A DNA stretch of 64,000 nucleotides from Epiperipatus broadwayi (Eukaryota > Onychophora > Udeonychophora > Euonychophora > Peripatidae): positions 5,787,922-5,851,921 of the forward strand of contig JAQFVV010000042.1 of assembly GCA_028023455.1 (NCBI GenBank), in the 5' to 3' direction. Both the position numbers and the translations under genes were made by a program. The notes below the pieces were generated by a model that ran no database searches, was not told the origin of the DNA, and saw only the letters and a program-made list of their open reading frames with translations. Below are positions 1-13,450 of this stretch, one piece after another. Every line of letters starts with the position of its first letter. Positions within the stretch are counted from its first letter, which is position 1.

Positions 1-137
1 AATACAATGTTATACTATATTGTTATTAAATTATCCAATTCAACTAATAGTTTTGATTGTACAACAATCTCAGATATGATATATACAATACAGATAAGTA
101 CTATTGTTATTAAAATGATTATTGTATACATACTATA

Positions 138-290
138 GAATAGGCACTAGATAGGGATTTTATGCACTAACCTTCTAGCATCCATTGATTACTCTGGCTT
201 GCACTGAATGGCACTACTGTTATGGATAGTTTTGCCTGTTTTAACAGTTTGAGAAAGCATAAGAAATAGTGATCATGTGATGTTTAGTGG
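138..290 (+). repeat. Family A fragment (3' part, diverged)
   Basis: Matches the last ~150 bases of the family A element at 16222-16372: GAATAGGCACTAGAT, then ATCCATTGATTACTC, TTTTGCCTGTTTTAAC and a terminal CATGTGATGTTTA. It begins right after the position of the hammerhead in the longer copy. No target duplication was found. Confidence 0.8.
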
Positions 291-2309
291 TTTAATACAT
301 TACTTGTATTTGGATCACTATGTACCAATTCACCATTGAATGTGTTGAATAGTGATGTATAAAAGAAGAAGTAGAATGAAATAAAATATAATAATATATA
401 CTTGTCTTCTTTTTTCCAATACTTTCTATATCAACTTATTCCAATCTTCTAAGTAAACAGACACTATTAATTAATCAATAAATGAGCATATAATTATAAT
501 AAACTGCAAATAAATTTTAAATATTTCACACAATGCCATTAAGTAAAATTCAATCTCTGAATAAGATATTCTTAATTATAGTCATTTTAATATGCCTAGC
601 TTAACTTGATTGCATAACTGTCTACACAACACATCTATTAAGAATAAAACAATGAAATGAAATTAAGTTGATTAATATTAGCTGTTTATAAGGGGTTCTA
701 ATCCTGCCACATTGTAATCTCTCCCTAGAAACATTTTTTTCAGTGCCAAACAATAATCTATCTGAATACAAATTTATATCAATAAGACCTCAAAAGCTAG
801 CCAACAATATATTTATTGATTAAAATCAACTTGAATTAAATTAATGGTAACAAAAGTAAATAAATATCTATATTTTTTAGATTTGAAATTACAATTATAT
901 ATTAAGTATATTGATCATCTAAAATTTGTTCAAATTTAAATTATATCAGATACTTGGCATCTAATTTCTACTATGAATATCATTTCCATAATTGATTTAT
1001 GATCCATATTTCTTTTTCACAATTATTTAATTTAAATTTACTATGTGTTCTGCACAATGCCATCATATGAATGTTAAGACAAAATATTTAGATGTAAGAC
1101 ATTGGTAAAGTCCTTGTCATAAATATTTCATCTATCTGAAAGTAATCATAATATGTATTCTTAAATATCCTATTACAAAGGATAATTTAAAACTACCCCA
1201 ACTATTTATACATCCTAAAGCGCCACTACTGTCACTATTCCCCATCTTTCCAAATGTTGGGATATACAAAAACATGTAATCATTATTACAGTATTTTTTT
1301 TCTTACTAAATTAAGTTTAAAATATTTATATCTGTTATCAATGATACTACTATTACTAATAATTGTACAAATACATTTTTTATTACATATTTTTAGCTGC
1401 CTCTCATTTTTTTAAGTAATAAACATAACTATTAGACATGTTTGTCTTGGTACAAAAAAATAAATCATACAAACTCTGCAACTTAGACAGTTTATCACAT
1501 AAATGATAACCTGTTATAACATAATGCCCCATTTTGTATAGTTTATGATCATGGCTTATTTCATTTTCAGTTATTCTTGTCCAGTTGTGACTTTAATATT
1601 ATATATGTTAAATATTTAAGCTTTTAGAACAGATTAACATTTTTAGGAATTAATTAAAAGTGATTTTTTTTTTTTCTAAAATGTAGTGAAAAGACTTTTT
1701 CTTTTATTTCCAAACATTTTAACATCACCTTTTTTTTTATCAAGCAGGAATTTTTAAATAAGCCGTCTTTTTATAAAACTTGAAATTTGTAATGAAATGG
1801 TTTTATAGTTTAAATAAATGTTCCATAAATGAGCAGCAAAATTACAGAATATTTCTTTGTTTAATTAAATGCTATTTGTATTTTATAATGCTTTTAAGTA
1901 ATTATTTTGACAGCTGTAAATTTATTTAACATGAATACATTTTCTTTCAGATAAATGTTTTGTAATAATAAAGTACCAAAAGTTGATTGTAGATTGCCAT
2001 TATATTTAATAACTTTTTGAATAAAATTATTATTTAAATATATTACTTGTCATTTTGAGTCGATTTTTGAAATGGTTCGATTTCAGTTTGGTTACAAAAT
2101 AAGATATACTTGAAAAAATTAAGCCGTTAAGTTAAACTCATACTCCATTGAATTTAATTTATACATTGTAATTTTTTTAATTCATTAGAAACATTTACTA
2201 AATGAGTATAAAAGTGTTGTGAAGAATAAAAACCAAGTTTTTGTCATTTTTCAGCTTTTTTTCACCATACAATTCTCACCAGTATAAATAGAAAGATTAA
2301 TCATATGAT
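291..2309. other. AT-rich intergenic DNA, nothing recognised
   Basis: No conserved coding, RNA gene or clear repeat was seen on either strand. Homopolymer A/T runs are common. Confidence 0.5.
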
Positions 2310-3325
2310 ATAAAATAGTATATAACAGCAATAATTGTATATATATAATACAAAAAAGCTCGTCAGCAAATATTAATTTTTGCCCTTTTCAATGTGTTGG
2401 AACTATTGTACAATTTTAGTCTACATTGCATATATCATGACATCTATTTTTTTTCTCAGTGATGAAACTTTATTCATAAAAAAAAAAAGGTACAAATACA
2501 GTTAAATAAGAGGTTTACAAAGAATGGTAAAAATGAAATTCAGGAGCAACATGGTGAAAGGGGAAGGATATATATGAAAAGGGTGTGTGTTAACCGTACA
2601 CACTTTATTTGTTGATACTAGTTGGGTTCTGCTTCCTATGATTGAATTTTAGGTCCGGCTTAGTAATCAAGAATTCAGTTGTATAATCTGTAAGTTTGTT
2701 GTTAAACTTTGGAATGTTCTTAATAATTATTGCTTGAAAGAGGATAAATAATTTGCAGCTTCAATGTCTCTGTTTAGGTCTAAAACATCATTTGTACTAA
2801 TTTTGTCTTTGAATTATTACCTTTTTGCTCATGAATCACTTCAATGTAATTCTGTATTGATTTGAAAAAAATAATTTTTAAAATTTTTGAGGCCCCCAAT
2901 TCACCGGAAATGGGCTAATAACTTTTGTTCTGATCATCGGAGAAACCTGATTTTTGTGCAGGGAGAAAGTTTGACTCATAATCTATAATGTTCAATTTTA
3001 ATATTGAGATCGAATTAAAATTTAAAATAATTTTCCGATCTACACTGCTTAGCCGCATTCGGCTATTTCCGGTTTGACACGATGATGTATTTTTTACCTA
3101 TGAACAATTTAACACTGGGATTTCTTTTTTCCTTATGTATAAAATTAACTAGAATCTATTATAACAATAATACAATATGTACAAGGAATTAAAAAATAAA
3201 TACCTGTATAAATATTCTTCAGTGTGTTAGAACTGTTTTACAATTTCGAGCTACATTGCATACATAATGACATCTCTTTCATATATAATTAACTAGAACC
3301 TATTATAGCAATAATATAATATAGA
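2310..3325 (+). repeat. Direct repeats flanking a ~700-bp insert
   Basis: A block at about 2310-2455 recurs at 3150-3277, including GTGTTGGAACTATTGTACAA versus GTGTTAGAACTGTTTTACAA and CTACATTGCATA..ATGACATCT. A third partial copy of its left part (ATTAACTAGAACCTATTATA) is at 3284-3325. The sequence between holds CACCGGAAATGGG (about 2901) and an inverted ATTTCCGG (about 3066). This could be a terminal-repeat element or a simple duplication with insertion. Confidence 0.6.
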
Positions 3326-3326
3326 C

Positions 3327-3338
3327 GGGGGGGGGGGG
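3327..3338 (+). repeat. Poly-G tract (12 G)
   Basis: Twelve consecutive G in otherwise AT-rich DNA, directly after a partial repeat copy. Matching C tracts occur at 27708-27719 and 48283-48293. Confidence 0.9.
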
Positions 3339-3839
3339 ACTGTTTTCATTCCTAATGTGACACTATCTTGTAAACTTTATCCTATAATATTGCATTATTT
3401 TAAAAATAATATCATAAATGTAAAATTCAATTGCTTAAAAATAAAAATTTAGAAAATATATCGTAATTACATTTTGAATTACAAATGTCAAACTAATTCA
3501 ACCCACATCTTTGACACTTATTTTTTATTGAATCTTTATTTATATGAATTTAAAATAATATGTGGAAGATATTGTATTAAAATGTTAACTATTAAATATA
3601 AATGCAATTTTAATCTCAAAATAGTTTGTAATTGTAACTATTGCTTATTAAAAGTGGCTACTTTGAAAATATTTTAAAAACTGAACACATTACAATTAAA
3701 AAAAAAAATCTACATATTTAAATATACATTATAATTATTATGTATAAACGAATCCAAAATCCTCTAGTGCAAAATGGATTAGGATTACACATTAAAAATA
3801 TTTCAATTTTAGAAAACCATCAATTTAATTACGTCATGC

Positions 3840-4815
3840 ATAAGGCTATTTCCACATCTTGAAGTAATCCATGAAATCACACCAACAGATAAACCATCAC
3901 CTATTGCTTCATGTCACATTGCTAAATATCACAAGTTCAGTAATCTGGATACGGAAAACTAAGTATAGGTATTGGGAAATATACATACTAATCTATCCTC
4001 CATCTTCAAATGACAATAATAAACTTTTTAAAGATATAAACAAAAAAAAATTAAATACTGATTACTAGAACCAAAATAGTATGCGTTCCTATTTAAACTA
4101 AACATGGAAGCATTATTGACTCTAAATTTCATTATAAAAGGAATGTGTGCAGGCTTTGCAAAAGAGAAACAGAAAGTCACATATATTATTTTCTTGTCCT
4201 ATATTAGATAATATTTGGGTTGGAATTCCCAATTTATTCAAAAATAGAAAGTATACTACACAAACACTCCTTCAATCCTATTCAAAAGGTAACTTTGCAC
4301 ACATTAGAGCCAGTACAGTAACACTATTCTCACTATGGTGTACCAGATGTACATTTACATGTAATACAAACAGAAGGAGGCATCCAAATATCTTTTGGAA
4401 CAAAATAGAAATAATAAGGCTAAGGGATGAAAAAATTTCATCAACAATCATTTACACATCCACATGGTCATTAATATGACTACACTCAAGCCTATAAAGA
4501 AAGGAGAGGACAAAGAAATTAATAAAAACTTGATTACATAAAATGTTCACACTGTAAAAAAACAGAGTTGAAGAATAGATACTTGAAATCTTTTTGTGTT
4601 GGACAATAATGTTTTTTTTTTTTTTTTTTGGTTCTCTTTGTTATTAATATTTCTAATGGTAAAGGTATAATTTTTTTTTCTGCATAAATGGTTTTTTCCC
4701 CGACACAATTCTTCATGTAAATGTCAAGGTGTCATGATGATATATGTATATTCCTGGGTTGTTTTTTAATTCTGTTTGTACAATTATTAAGCTCAATAAA
4801 GTTCTCTTTTGAAAA
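3840..4815 (+). pseudogene. Non-LTR retrotransposon 3' end (decayed)
   Basis: The frame around 4100-4180 reads NVCRLCKRETESH, a CX2C...H zinc-knuckle start typical of the C-terminal region of LINE polyproteins. After a frameshift it continues at 4195 as CPILDNIWVGIPNLFKNRK and stays open to the stop near 4479. The pattern C-X2-C-X7-H-X~4-C followed by ILDNIW fits LINE C-termini. The 3' end is marked by AATAAA at 4795-4800 followed by an A-rich stretch. Stops and frameshifts upstream show it is dead. The family is not identified. Confidence 0.6.
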
Positions 4816-5042
4816 CAATAATTATATATAATATTAAAAATATTTTTGTATTAAAACAGAAAACCTAATGGAAGAAAAGAATATATAATATATTATATAT
4901 TTAAAGTCATTGTTTATTTAATGGGTTAAAAAATTATATATATTTATATGCACACACTCTTGTACGCTTGCATGTATATCTGCATATAATAGTTTCATTT
5001 ATGTTATATATAGAGCTCGCATATAAGCTCTTAAGATTTGCA

Positions 5043-5105
5043 GAATATCTTCAACTCCAGACCGGTTTCTGCTACTGGCATCCTCAGCGAGGTGCTATGA
5101 TATTC
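5043..5105 (-). ncRNA. Hammerhead ribozyme-like motif, family B unit 1
   Basis: Minus-strand reading: stem I strand GAATATC, then CTGAGGA (5081-5087), stem II TGC-CAGTA-GCA, GAAAC (5065-5069), tiny stem III AC-CG-GT, cleavage base C (predicted cut after 5060), and the returning GATATTC. GAATATC/GATATTC pair perfectly in the outer stem I. The inner stem I is partly mismatched (CCTCG against TGGAG), so activity is uncertain. Confidence 0.6.
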
Positions 5106-5404
5106 AAGCAATAGATTAAACATATCAGGACAAGCCCAGAACTTTATCTATTGTATAACTATTAAGTAGAAAATCTGAAATTTTTCAGACATCCATAGGT
5201 CTTCCAATCCAGCTATCTAATTTAAATAGCCATATGGAATTACACTAAGTTCAGATACAAATATAAAATCACCAAAACCTTAATAGCAAAAAATACAATT
5301 ATAAAAAAAAAAATCAAGTCAGATGTCACATGACTTAATTTAATAAGCTTGTATTATAAATGTTATATATAGAGCTCACAAATAATCTCTTAACAAGATT
5401 TACA

Positions 5405-5461
5405 GAATATCCCCAGACCGGTTTCTGCTACTGGCTTTCTCAGTGAGGTGCTAGGATATTC
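5405..5461 (-). ncRNA. Hammerhead-like motif, family B unit 2 (box 1 mutated)
   Basis: Same layout as in unit 1, with a better inner stem I (CCTCA against TGGGG). Box 1 reads CTGAGAA, so the conserved G8 is A, which should abolish cleavage. GAAAC, AC-CG-GT and C are intact. The predicted cleavage site (after 5416) is 356 nt from that of unit 1. Confidence 0.6.
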
Positions 5462-5790
5462 AAGCATTACATTAAAAATACCAGGACAAGCTTAGCACTT
5501 TATCTAATATATAACTATTAAATAGAAAATTTCAGACATTCATATGTCTTCAATTCAGCTATCTAACTTAAATAGCCATTTGTAATTTTATTTTTTGCCA
5601 TTAAGGCTTTGGCGATTTTATATTGCTAAAGCTATTAATATTTGGTGTATCTGAACTTAGTTCAGTTCCATATGACTATTTAAGTTAGATAGCTGGATTG
5701 GAAGACATATGTATAAAAATTTCAGATTTTCTACTTAATAGTTATATATTAAAGTGCTGGGCTTGCCCTGGTATTTTTAATCTAATGCTT

Positions 5791-5853
5791 GAATATCCTA
5801 GCACCTCACTGAGGACCCCAGTAGCAGAAACTGGTCTGGAATTGGGAATATTC
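5791..5853 (+). ncRNA. Hammerhead-like motif, family B unit 3 (inverted copy)
   Basis: CTGAGGA at 5809-5815, GAAAC at 5827-5831, AC-TG-GT and C ending at 5836. Outer stem I is GAATATCC/GAATATTC. Stem II (CCCCAGTAGCA) has lost pairing relative to units 1 and 2 (TGCCAGTAGCA), so this copy is probably inactive. Confidence 0.55.
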
Positions 5854-5945
5854 TGTAAAGCTTGTTAAGATCTTAACATTTGTAATACAAGCTTATAAAA
5901 TTAGATCATGTGACATTTGACTTGATTTTTTTTTTTTTGTAATAA

Positions 5946-7227
5946 TTTTATTTTTATGAAAAAAGAATTTTCAGATAATTTTATAAAAAGAAAAAAAATA
6001 CATTTATTATATATAATGATAAAATCCTATGGACTGATTTTTACAAGATTTATACATTCAAAAATAACTTGAACTTTTCCTGTGGTGTTTTATATTTATT
6101 TAAGCATGTTTGCCTTAATTATAATCTAATTAAGCAAAACAAATCAAATTCTGATATTTCAAATAAATAGTCTTTCAGTATATACTAATTAACATGGTGC
6201 ATTAACAATAGTAAACCATTTTCTCATTCTATTTTAGAACTGTTTATATAAATTAGGAGTTTTGATTTTACATATTCTTGTGATTTTATAACATTGAGCT
6301 TATTAAGTTTCCCACAAATCAGCATAATAGAAAAAAAAGCTTTTAGTCTTGGAACTTATTCAATAACAGTCACAGCATTTCCAATTGATTCATTTTCTTA
6401 AAGATCCACTGAAGTTTCCATATGTAGATTGTATTTTGTTAAACTTTACTGCTAAGACAATTGTTGGATGCAAATTTAAATTTTGTAGTGATGTTTCATT
6501 TTCAATTTTCTATAAGGATTTAGTCTTCCTTACTCAGATATATTTTGCTATGTATATCTTATGATATTGGATCTGTGTAATCCCTGGCATAATGAATATA
6601 CATAATACTCATTTCAGTACATGTTCAAATATGTATGCATTTCTATCGGTTTCAATTATTACTATATCATTTTTATTTATTTTTTTCTTAGAAATAAATT
6701 TTGATCCATTTTTTTTTAAATCTCACAAACATTATCTTAATTAAAAATTAATTTAAACATGAATCTTCTCAGATTGTATTCATACTTCCAGAACTTGATG
6801 ATGTCTTTTTTATTTTAACCTTTTTTATTCAGTAGCAGCAATCACAAGTGAATTTATACCAAAAATGAATTTTTGTAAGGCCTATTTTAATCATTCCATG
6901 AACCACAAATGTATCCATGTATAAAACATGATGGTCCATTATTTAATATTTTGTGATATTTCTTTCTGCAAAATTTTAATTCTTTGTCGAATTATAACTT
7001 CTCAGCCACCAATGAAAACAATATTCCACTGTCTGTCTCTTCCATGAAAACTACCATAAGTTACTTAAGGAAATATGGTGTCATTTGTTTCATATGTTCA
7101 ATCCAATGATTTTACAGTAATAGACTCTTGGTTATTACATTTAATAAACTAGAGAGCATATTGATTAGTGTTATGATATTGCCGTCATAATTTTATAATT
7201 GGATAAAACATTATACATATATGATTT
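5946..7227. other. AT-rich DNA, nothing recognised
   Basis: No coding or repeat signal found on either strand. Confidence 0.5.
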
Positions 7228-7292
7228 GAGAAAGAGGACGCTCTGAGGAAGGTACTTGATATTGTACTGAAACATCAGCATTTAGCTTTTTC
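7228..7292 (+). ncRNA. Degenerate hammerhead-like motif
   Basis: GAGAAAG, then GACGCT, box CTGAGGA (7243-7249), stem II GGTAC/GTACT (5 pairs, one G-U), GAAAC (7269-7273), ATC, AGC, then CTTTTTC (7286-7292). GAGAAAG can pair with CTTTTTC (7 pairs, one G-U) and GCT with AGC. The cleavage triplet would be GTC but reads ATC, which could be a CpG decay. It resembles Penelope-type hammerheads without a stem III loop. It could be fortuitous. Confidence 0.4.
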
Positions 7293-10040
7293 ACTACACG
7301 GAATATCCCGCAAATAGTAATAATAATATGACATATATATATGTTAGTTGAATAAATATATTCATGTGATGAAACATCCTTTTAATTTGATAAATACTGC
7401 AGTAACATATCTAAATGTATGCAGCTGAATATCTAAATCTGCCTTTCTACTTAGAAAGCTATAAAGATATTTAATGTGACTCATTTTCAAATTAATAACT
7501 ATTCAAGATAAAAATTGATCTTTCATTACTGATTGAGGATTTGAGGTTTTTTAAATACTAAGTGTATTGATCACCTTCTGAATTGGCAAAGATAACACAA
7601 TAATCAGCATATTGTAAATTCAGAAACTAAGAAGTTCTTTCTTTTTCTTTTAATCAGTTCAAATTCAAAATTCCATCATCAAAATTATGTTTGCTGCTTG
7701 TTTCATAAAGCTATATAGTAATCCAAAGACCAGTTGTAAAAATAAAACAAAGCTGGAGCTAAAACATACTTTTGTTAATGTGATTTATTTCAGAGATCTT
7801 AGATCTTTCACCTATAGTAATAATACTGCTCATTCCACGACATAGAAGTTGCTGAATATGAATAAATTTTGGTAAACATAATTTCATTATCACAAATCTG
7901 TTTGAATCAAATGTCATATAAATTAATATATCTTTTTGTGTGTGTTCTTGAAACATTTCTTGGATCTGCTTGGCAACAAAAATCTTGATTCTCTAAAATC
8001 AGTGTCTGGTAATAATCTACAACAGAAAACAATCTATTCAACAAAAAGTATTTTTGCTGCAGTAAATAACAGTAGTGTTACACAATAATTACTAGTTGTA
8101 GTTATCTTTTTTATAAATTAAAACAATAAAAGCATCTTTAAGATTAGCTTGGACAACTTCATGGGTCTTTATATTTCTAAAAAAAATCCAATTGTTTGGA
8201 AGGTAACATGTTTACCACATATATCTCAGCAGAACCGGCAGTCTTCATTTTTAAGATTATAAAGAGCTATTTTAATTCATTGAATATCTTTGTCCAAATC
8301 TAAATGAGATGATAGAATGAATATATCATTACCATTATAATTTTTATATTATTATTCAAGAATTATCATAATATTCTTTTTGTTTGAAATATATTCAAAT
8401 ACCATTATTGAATTTAGTAGAATTCTCATATACTTTTTCAAATTCATATTAAAGAAATGTAAAATGTTGATCAGCAAATAATCTCTGCAGTTTTGTTGAA
8501 TTTCTGCCTTTAAGTAGTGATTCTTTTAGTGAACCCAAGAATAGATTGATATAATCTTAATATATTCATTATGAGAATTCTATATTTCAGTAAAATTAGC
8601 AGTTGTAATGTTTAATGACTATTTTTATTTATCACAGATAGTTATCAAGTTTCTTATGAATATTACCTTTTTTAATCCAACTATTGTTTTTATCTAAAGT
8701 ATAGTAGTTTATCTTTCAATAATATATATTTGTAAAGTGTAATATGAGTTATTCCGATTCCCAATTATAATGTAGTCTACGAGATGTTATAATTGTAAAA
8801 GTATTAAAGTGATTTTGCAATAGTTTGTGTTGTGCTAAAATCCACTAACAGCAAACTATCTCATTTTACAGTTTTATTAACATTATTTCCAATAACTTTG
8901 GGCAAAATTTACTGTTTTTACTAACATACAAATTAAATGGGCATTTAATGGTATTAGCATGATGATACTATTTAGCATGCATAACTCCCATCCCAATTTT
9001 CTGAATTTAGTATGCATTAATAAAATAAGCACAGATCCCATAATCAAGTTTTAATACCATTAGCTTTTCATTAATATATTCTAAGAATTCCTAGAATACG
9101 AAATTTTATAACATCCAATATCATGCAGTCTGTCTTTCCAAAAAAAAAAAAAAAATTGAACCATCTACTTGTTCTATTAAATTTTTTCTGAAAGACTAGT
9201 TTCACATAACTATCCAACTTAAATTTTTAAAAAGTTATTTGGTTATAAGTGCAATCTTTATTCAGGTCTGGAATAGATTGTATAAAATTTGTGTTTCTTT
9301 TTTATATTTTGAAAACAAAAATACTTTTATTATTATATCTTTTTTTCATTTGCCATCATTATTTTCCTATTTTTACATAGATGATGTGCCAGGCATAACA
9401 ATCTCGCCAGACTGTTAGTTAATCATTTAGGCTACTTTTACAGGGTTCCCCTTTTATAGAAATATCCCTAAATAAGCTTGCTTAAATATACAATCTTACA
9501 GAATTGAAGCAGTATTAGTCATTACTAATTATACTTCGTTGAGCAAAATAATGAAAGTATTTTCATTCTAAAAATCCTGTCCTCGTCTTTGCATACTTAG
9601 TACCCAGAACTTGTGTTTAAAAAAAACTGCAAATTGTTTTGCCTATTGTTAAATGATGCATCTAGCTTCTGGTAAACCAATATCATGACATGGTAAGTAT
9701 TCATTATCAGGCACTTTATTTTGTGTTCACATCTGAAAGTATTCCACTATTTCCATTTATGGATCTTAATGGTAGTCTGTGTACAGCATTTGACAATATT
9801 TTAAACTAACTTCAAATTAATATTAAAATACTTTCTTTTTTTTATAAAAATATATATGAAATGTTCTTTTTTTTTCCTTCATGGATAAGGAATGTTGATT
9901 CTTATTTTGTCATTTAATCATTTTTTCATTAAGAATGTGTTTATTTTTTCTATCTTGATTAATATCATAAATACTTTTTAGCCAGAAACAGACAATAATT
10001 CATGCCCTTTTTATCATTTTGTTTTCTCTTTTTAGCAGAA
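7293..10040. other. AT-rich DNA, nothing recognised
   Basis: No conserved coding stretch, RNA gene or clear repeat boundary was seen. Confidence 0.5.
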
Positions 10041-10870
10041 TGAAAGAGTATGCTTTGATGTTGTTATAGTGTTTACTTGGAAGATTGATTCCCTAAAATA
10101 ATCATTAAAGGGTGAAGCCGAGGGAAAGGCTATGGAACACCTTGACAGTGAAGAAGCATCACATGATGGTAATGGTCAGTTCAGATCTTCCAAGGATCAG
10201 CAAATTACTGTCACACAAACCAGAAAATTTCTGATATAAAAATGCCCCATTACATGTATAGTAGACTGAAGAGCAACAGGTAGATATACAATATCAAATA
10301 CCACAATATAGAGTAAATACAGGAGAGATCTATACTGTTTTTAATACCAGATATTTCTGTTCAAAGCCTTAATGGCTTACACTTTGTCAGAGTCAAATAA
10401 CAATTATTAGGCATAACCTACCATATATGGTAGATAAAATTATGTGTACAGACAGAACTATTAATCAAGATACAAGAAGGAATTGGGATTTGATTTGAAT
10501 TTTCAAAATAAAAGGTCACAAAGAACTTGGAATAAGACTAATATAAACAGTATAGCTGTCAAAAGAAATAATCTGAAAGAGGAAAAGATGTCATAGTTTA
10601 ATGAGAGCATGAATAATCCAGAGGACTAATAGGACAACTTGAACAGGTTGCTATGAACTCATTTATTCCAGCCTAATTAAGTGAAGATGGGGAGGCAGGC
10701 TGAAGATCATCCAATTAGTCATCCACTCAAATGTAATTGCAAAGTGTCAGACATGAAGAAGACCTGTAGTACTATACATCAAGAAAAATGCTTTCATATT
10801 AAAAAATGAAAACAGTGTAAAAGGCATTTATGATGCCTTGCTCTCAAGATATTCCAGAGTGAAAATATTA
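10040..10870 (+). other. GC-richer, stop-riddled block, possibly an old transposon
   Basis: Base composition is more even than in the surroundings. The plus-strand frames hold protein-like stretches between stops, such as GKAMEHLDSEEASHDGNGQF near 10125 and MGRQAEDHPISHPLKCNCK near 10690. No family could be named and no termini were found. Confidence 0.3.
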
Positions 10871-13264
10871 ATAACAATTTATATTTTATTTTAATGGGTA
10901 AATTAAAAAAATAAAAAAATAGGTAAGTAATCCAGATGAGAATGTTCTAGATAATTTTATTTCTATTTAGGGAGGGAAGGGTGATTATTCTCATGTTAAC
11001 TGCAGGATAGCCTAGCTGTTAAAAAGGAATTTACTAGGTTAAAATTATTAAAAGGTTTTCATATGAAATGATCATGTGACAAGTTGAAAATATTATAACG
11101 TTTATTTATTGAGTTAAGGATTTTTATTCTTATAAAGCTTTTTTTTTTGGAAAAAAAGAGAAAGGATTTATAATCATTAAAAGTTTATTATCAATTATTT
11201 TAAATATTATAATCTATAAATTAATAATTTTTATTAATAATTCATTAGACTAGATTATCCACACTATAGAAATAGTCATTACTATCTGTAAAAGTTATTT
11301 TATCAACTAATTAAAGGGGGAGGATGTTTTTATCCATAAAGGATTGTTTTTCAAATTAGAGTACAAGTAGAATTTTTTTGAAGTCTTGTAAGAAGAAAAT
11401 TAATTGGTTGAGTTAATGCAGTAATTTGTGATTGGATGAGAGATTGATATCAGGATTGTTTTTATAAAGCAGGTAGTATGGGTAGAATTCATTAGCAGTG
11501 GTAAAATGAGCTGTTAGAAGCTCAGATTGGAAGTCTGATGGTAAATTAATCTCTTAAAAAAAATTTTTTTTTGCTAATATATATATGATTTTTACAAAAA
11601 CCAAGTGTTAAATTTTTATTAAAAGCTGAGCATACTGACCCAACTATGTAATTAATTTCACTAAAAGAAATGTAAAAGGAATATACTGTACAAGACATTT
11701 TCAATTAGTCTTTTATGTATTGATCCATCCAGTCATGACTCTCAACTTATGTTAACCTGAAATGAAAATCATTGTTAAATTGGAAATTCAAGTTATCTTG
11801 AAATTAAAATAATTATTAAACTGAAACTTGGAGAAGAAAAGATAACCTCAAATAAAAATAATTAAATTGGAAACCTGAAGCTTCAAAAGAAAAAAGGCAA
11901 CTATGTGCAAATAAGCATTGCAAATGCTATAAAAAAAAATGGAGCCAAAAGATTGATTAAACTTCTATCTGCAAGATTTTATTGGGAAAGGAATAATTTT
12001 TTAGTTTTTGTTGAAAAGATGTTTTTCTTTAGTTCATTAGATTAAAACTGTATGAGCCATCCCCATTTTTTTATTGTGACATTTTGTTAGTTTAATTATT
12101 GTAAGGAATTAAGTTAAATAAGTTATTATTTAAGAATCAGCAAGAAATAATCATTAAGTTATAGATAATGGATATGTATTGTATGAAATTATATAAAATC
12201 TTTGGATTTTGTCACATCATTTTCTGATTTTTTTACTTTTATTTATTAGCTAACTCAAAAATGGAAAGGAATAAAAATCCTTGTGCTGCTCTTCCACAAA
12301 ATAATAATAATTCTTTTTAATGGCTATATAATCAAATAATTTTATGCATAAAAAACTTTTTTCAGCACCTGCTTTAGTGCCCTTTTCAAATGTTACTAAT
12401 CTATTTACAGTTAACGAATCACCCGACATAAAAACCATCCAATGTCCAATAGTGGAATTAAAACAAACAATAATATAAATAATTAAAACAAATCAAAACC
12501 CTCATATATAAATTCAATAATTACAAAACAATTGATTATATCATAACAATATTACATGCATTTTTTAAATACAATTATATAAACCTATATAATTTTCCAT
12601 TCATTTTTAATCAAACAGTTATTAACCAAATTTGTAGAAGTCTTATAAATATTCATACAATTAGTCAAATTATTTTTAATATGTTTTATATACTTGAAAT
12701 ATGGCCATAGAATAGATGCTACAAAAAGTATTAAATATTTAAATTTCATCAAAGATCCAAAAAGTTGACAAATATATGAAATATTACATTAAAAATAATT
12801 TGACTAATTATTAACATTAATAATAACACTAATAATTTAAAGAATTATTATTTTGATTATTATTAGCTAACTTTATTAAATTGTTTAAAAAATATAATCA
12901 GAAATCTTGTTTATATATATCCTACCTATCTTCTGCGAATTACTCCATGGTGCATTTATGTATTTTCTCTTGTTTACAGTTATAGACTAGGGTCCTTGCA
13001 ATCCAAAGCTAGTTTAGATAATAATGTTATATAAATATGGATTACATTTGTATGTGAACATCCAGATGATTATAGAATTATTTGGATATTACTAAGGTCA
13101 TCTTTAAAGTTGCCATACATCATTTTATAGATTTAATTAGTTTATTGATGGGAAATACACCCATAATACCTGATGATCCATTGTAGATATCATGGTCCCA
13201 GTATTTTTTATATTTATACATATTTTTTAGCATTTAAATGTGTAAGTTTTGATGATTGCTTTTA
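10871..13264. other. AT-rich DNA, nothing recognised
   Basis: Only short chance open frames and A/T runs are present. Confidence 0.5.
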
Positions 13265-13450
13265 TAATAGGCCCTAACTTTGGCATTGGTTAGATGATAA
13301 TTAATCTAAGATTTATAATGCACATGTCAAGGGATACTGGTGAACGTATATTTAAACTTAAATATTAATATTTGATTCATATGCTGATTTTTTTTTTGTG
13401 CTCATTTTCTATGCTGTGTAAAGGTACTTTCTTTTGGAAAATGATTTAAC
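13265..13450 (+). repeat. Dispersed repeat J, copy 1
   Basis: TAACTTTGGCATTGGTTAGA and TGCTCATTTTCTATGCTG recur in the same order and strand at 47578-47770 (TAAGTTTGGCATTGGCCAGA, TGCTCATTTTCTATGCTG), with a similar spacing. Two diverged copies of an unclassified interspersed repeat. Confidence 0.65.

Larger units (their letters stand above)
5001..5940. mobile_element. Family B: two tandem units plus one inverted unit
   Basis: Unit 1 (from 5001) and unit 2 (from 5360) start with ATGTTATATATAGAGCTC and repeat in the same order with a period of about 357-359. Unit 3 (about 5600-5940) is the reverse complement of the same sequence. Shared landmarks are CCAGACCGGTTTCTGCTACT, TTCAAGCA, AACTATTAA.TAGAAAAT, AGCTATCTAA..TAAATAG and a terminal CATGTGAC. 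Each unit carries a hammerhead-like segment. There is no open reading frame of note, so this is a non-autonomous element. Confidence 0.85.

Noticed and set aside
4147-4479. 110-codon open frame as a host gene
   Set aside because: Its sequence continues a frameshifted LINE zinc-knuckle region and ends before a LINE-like 3' end.
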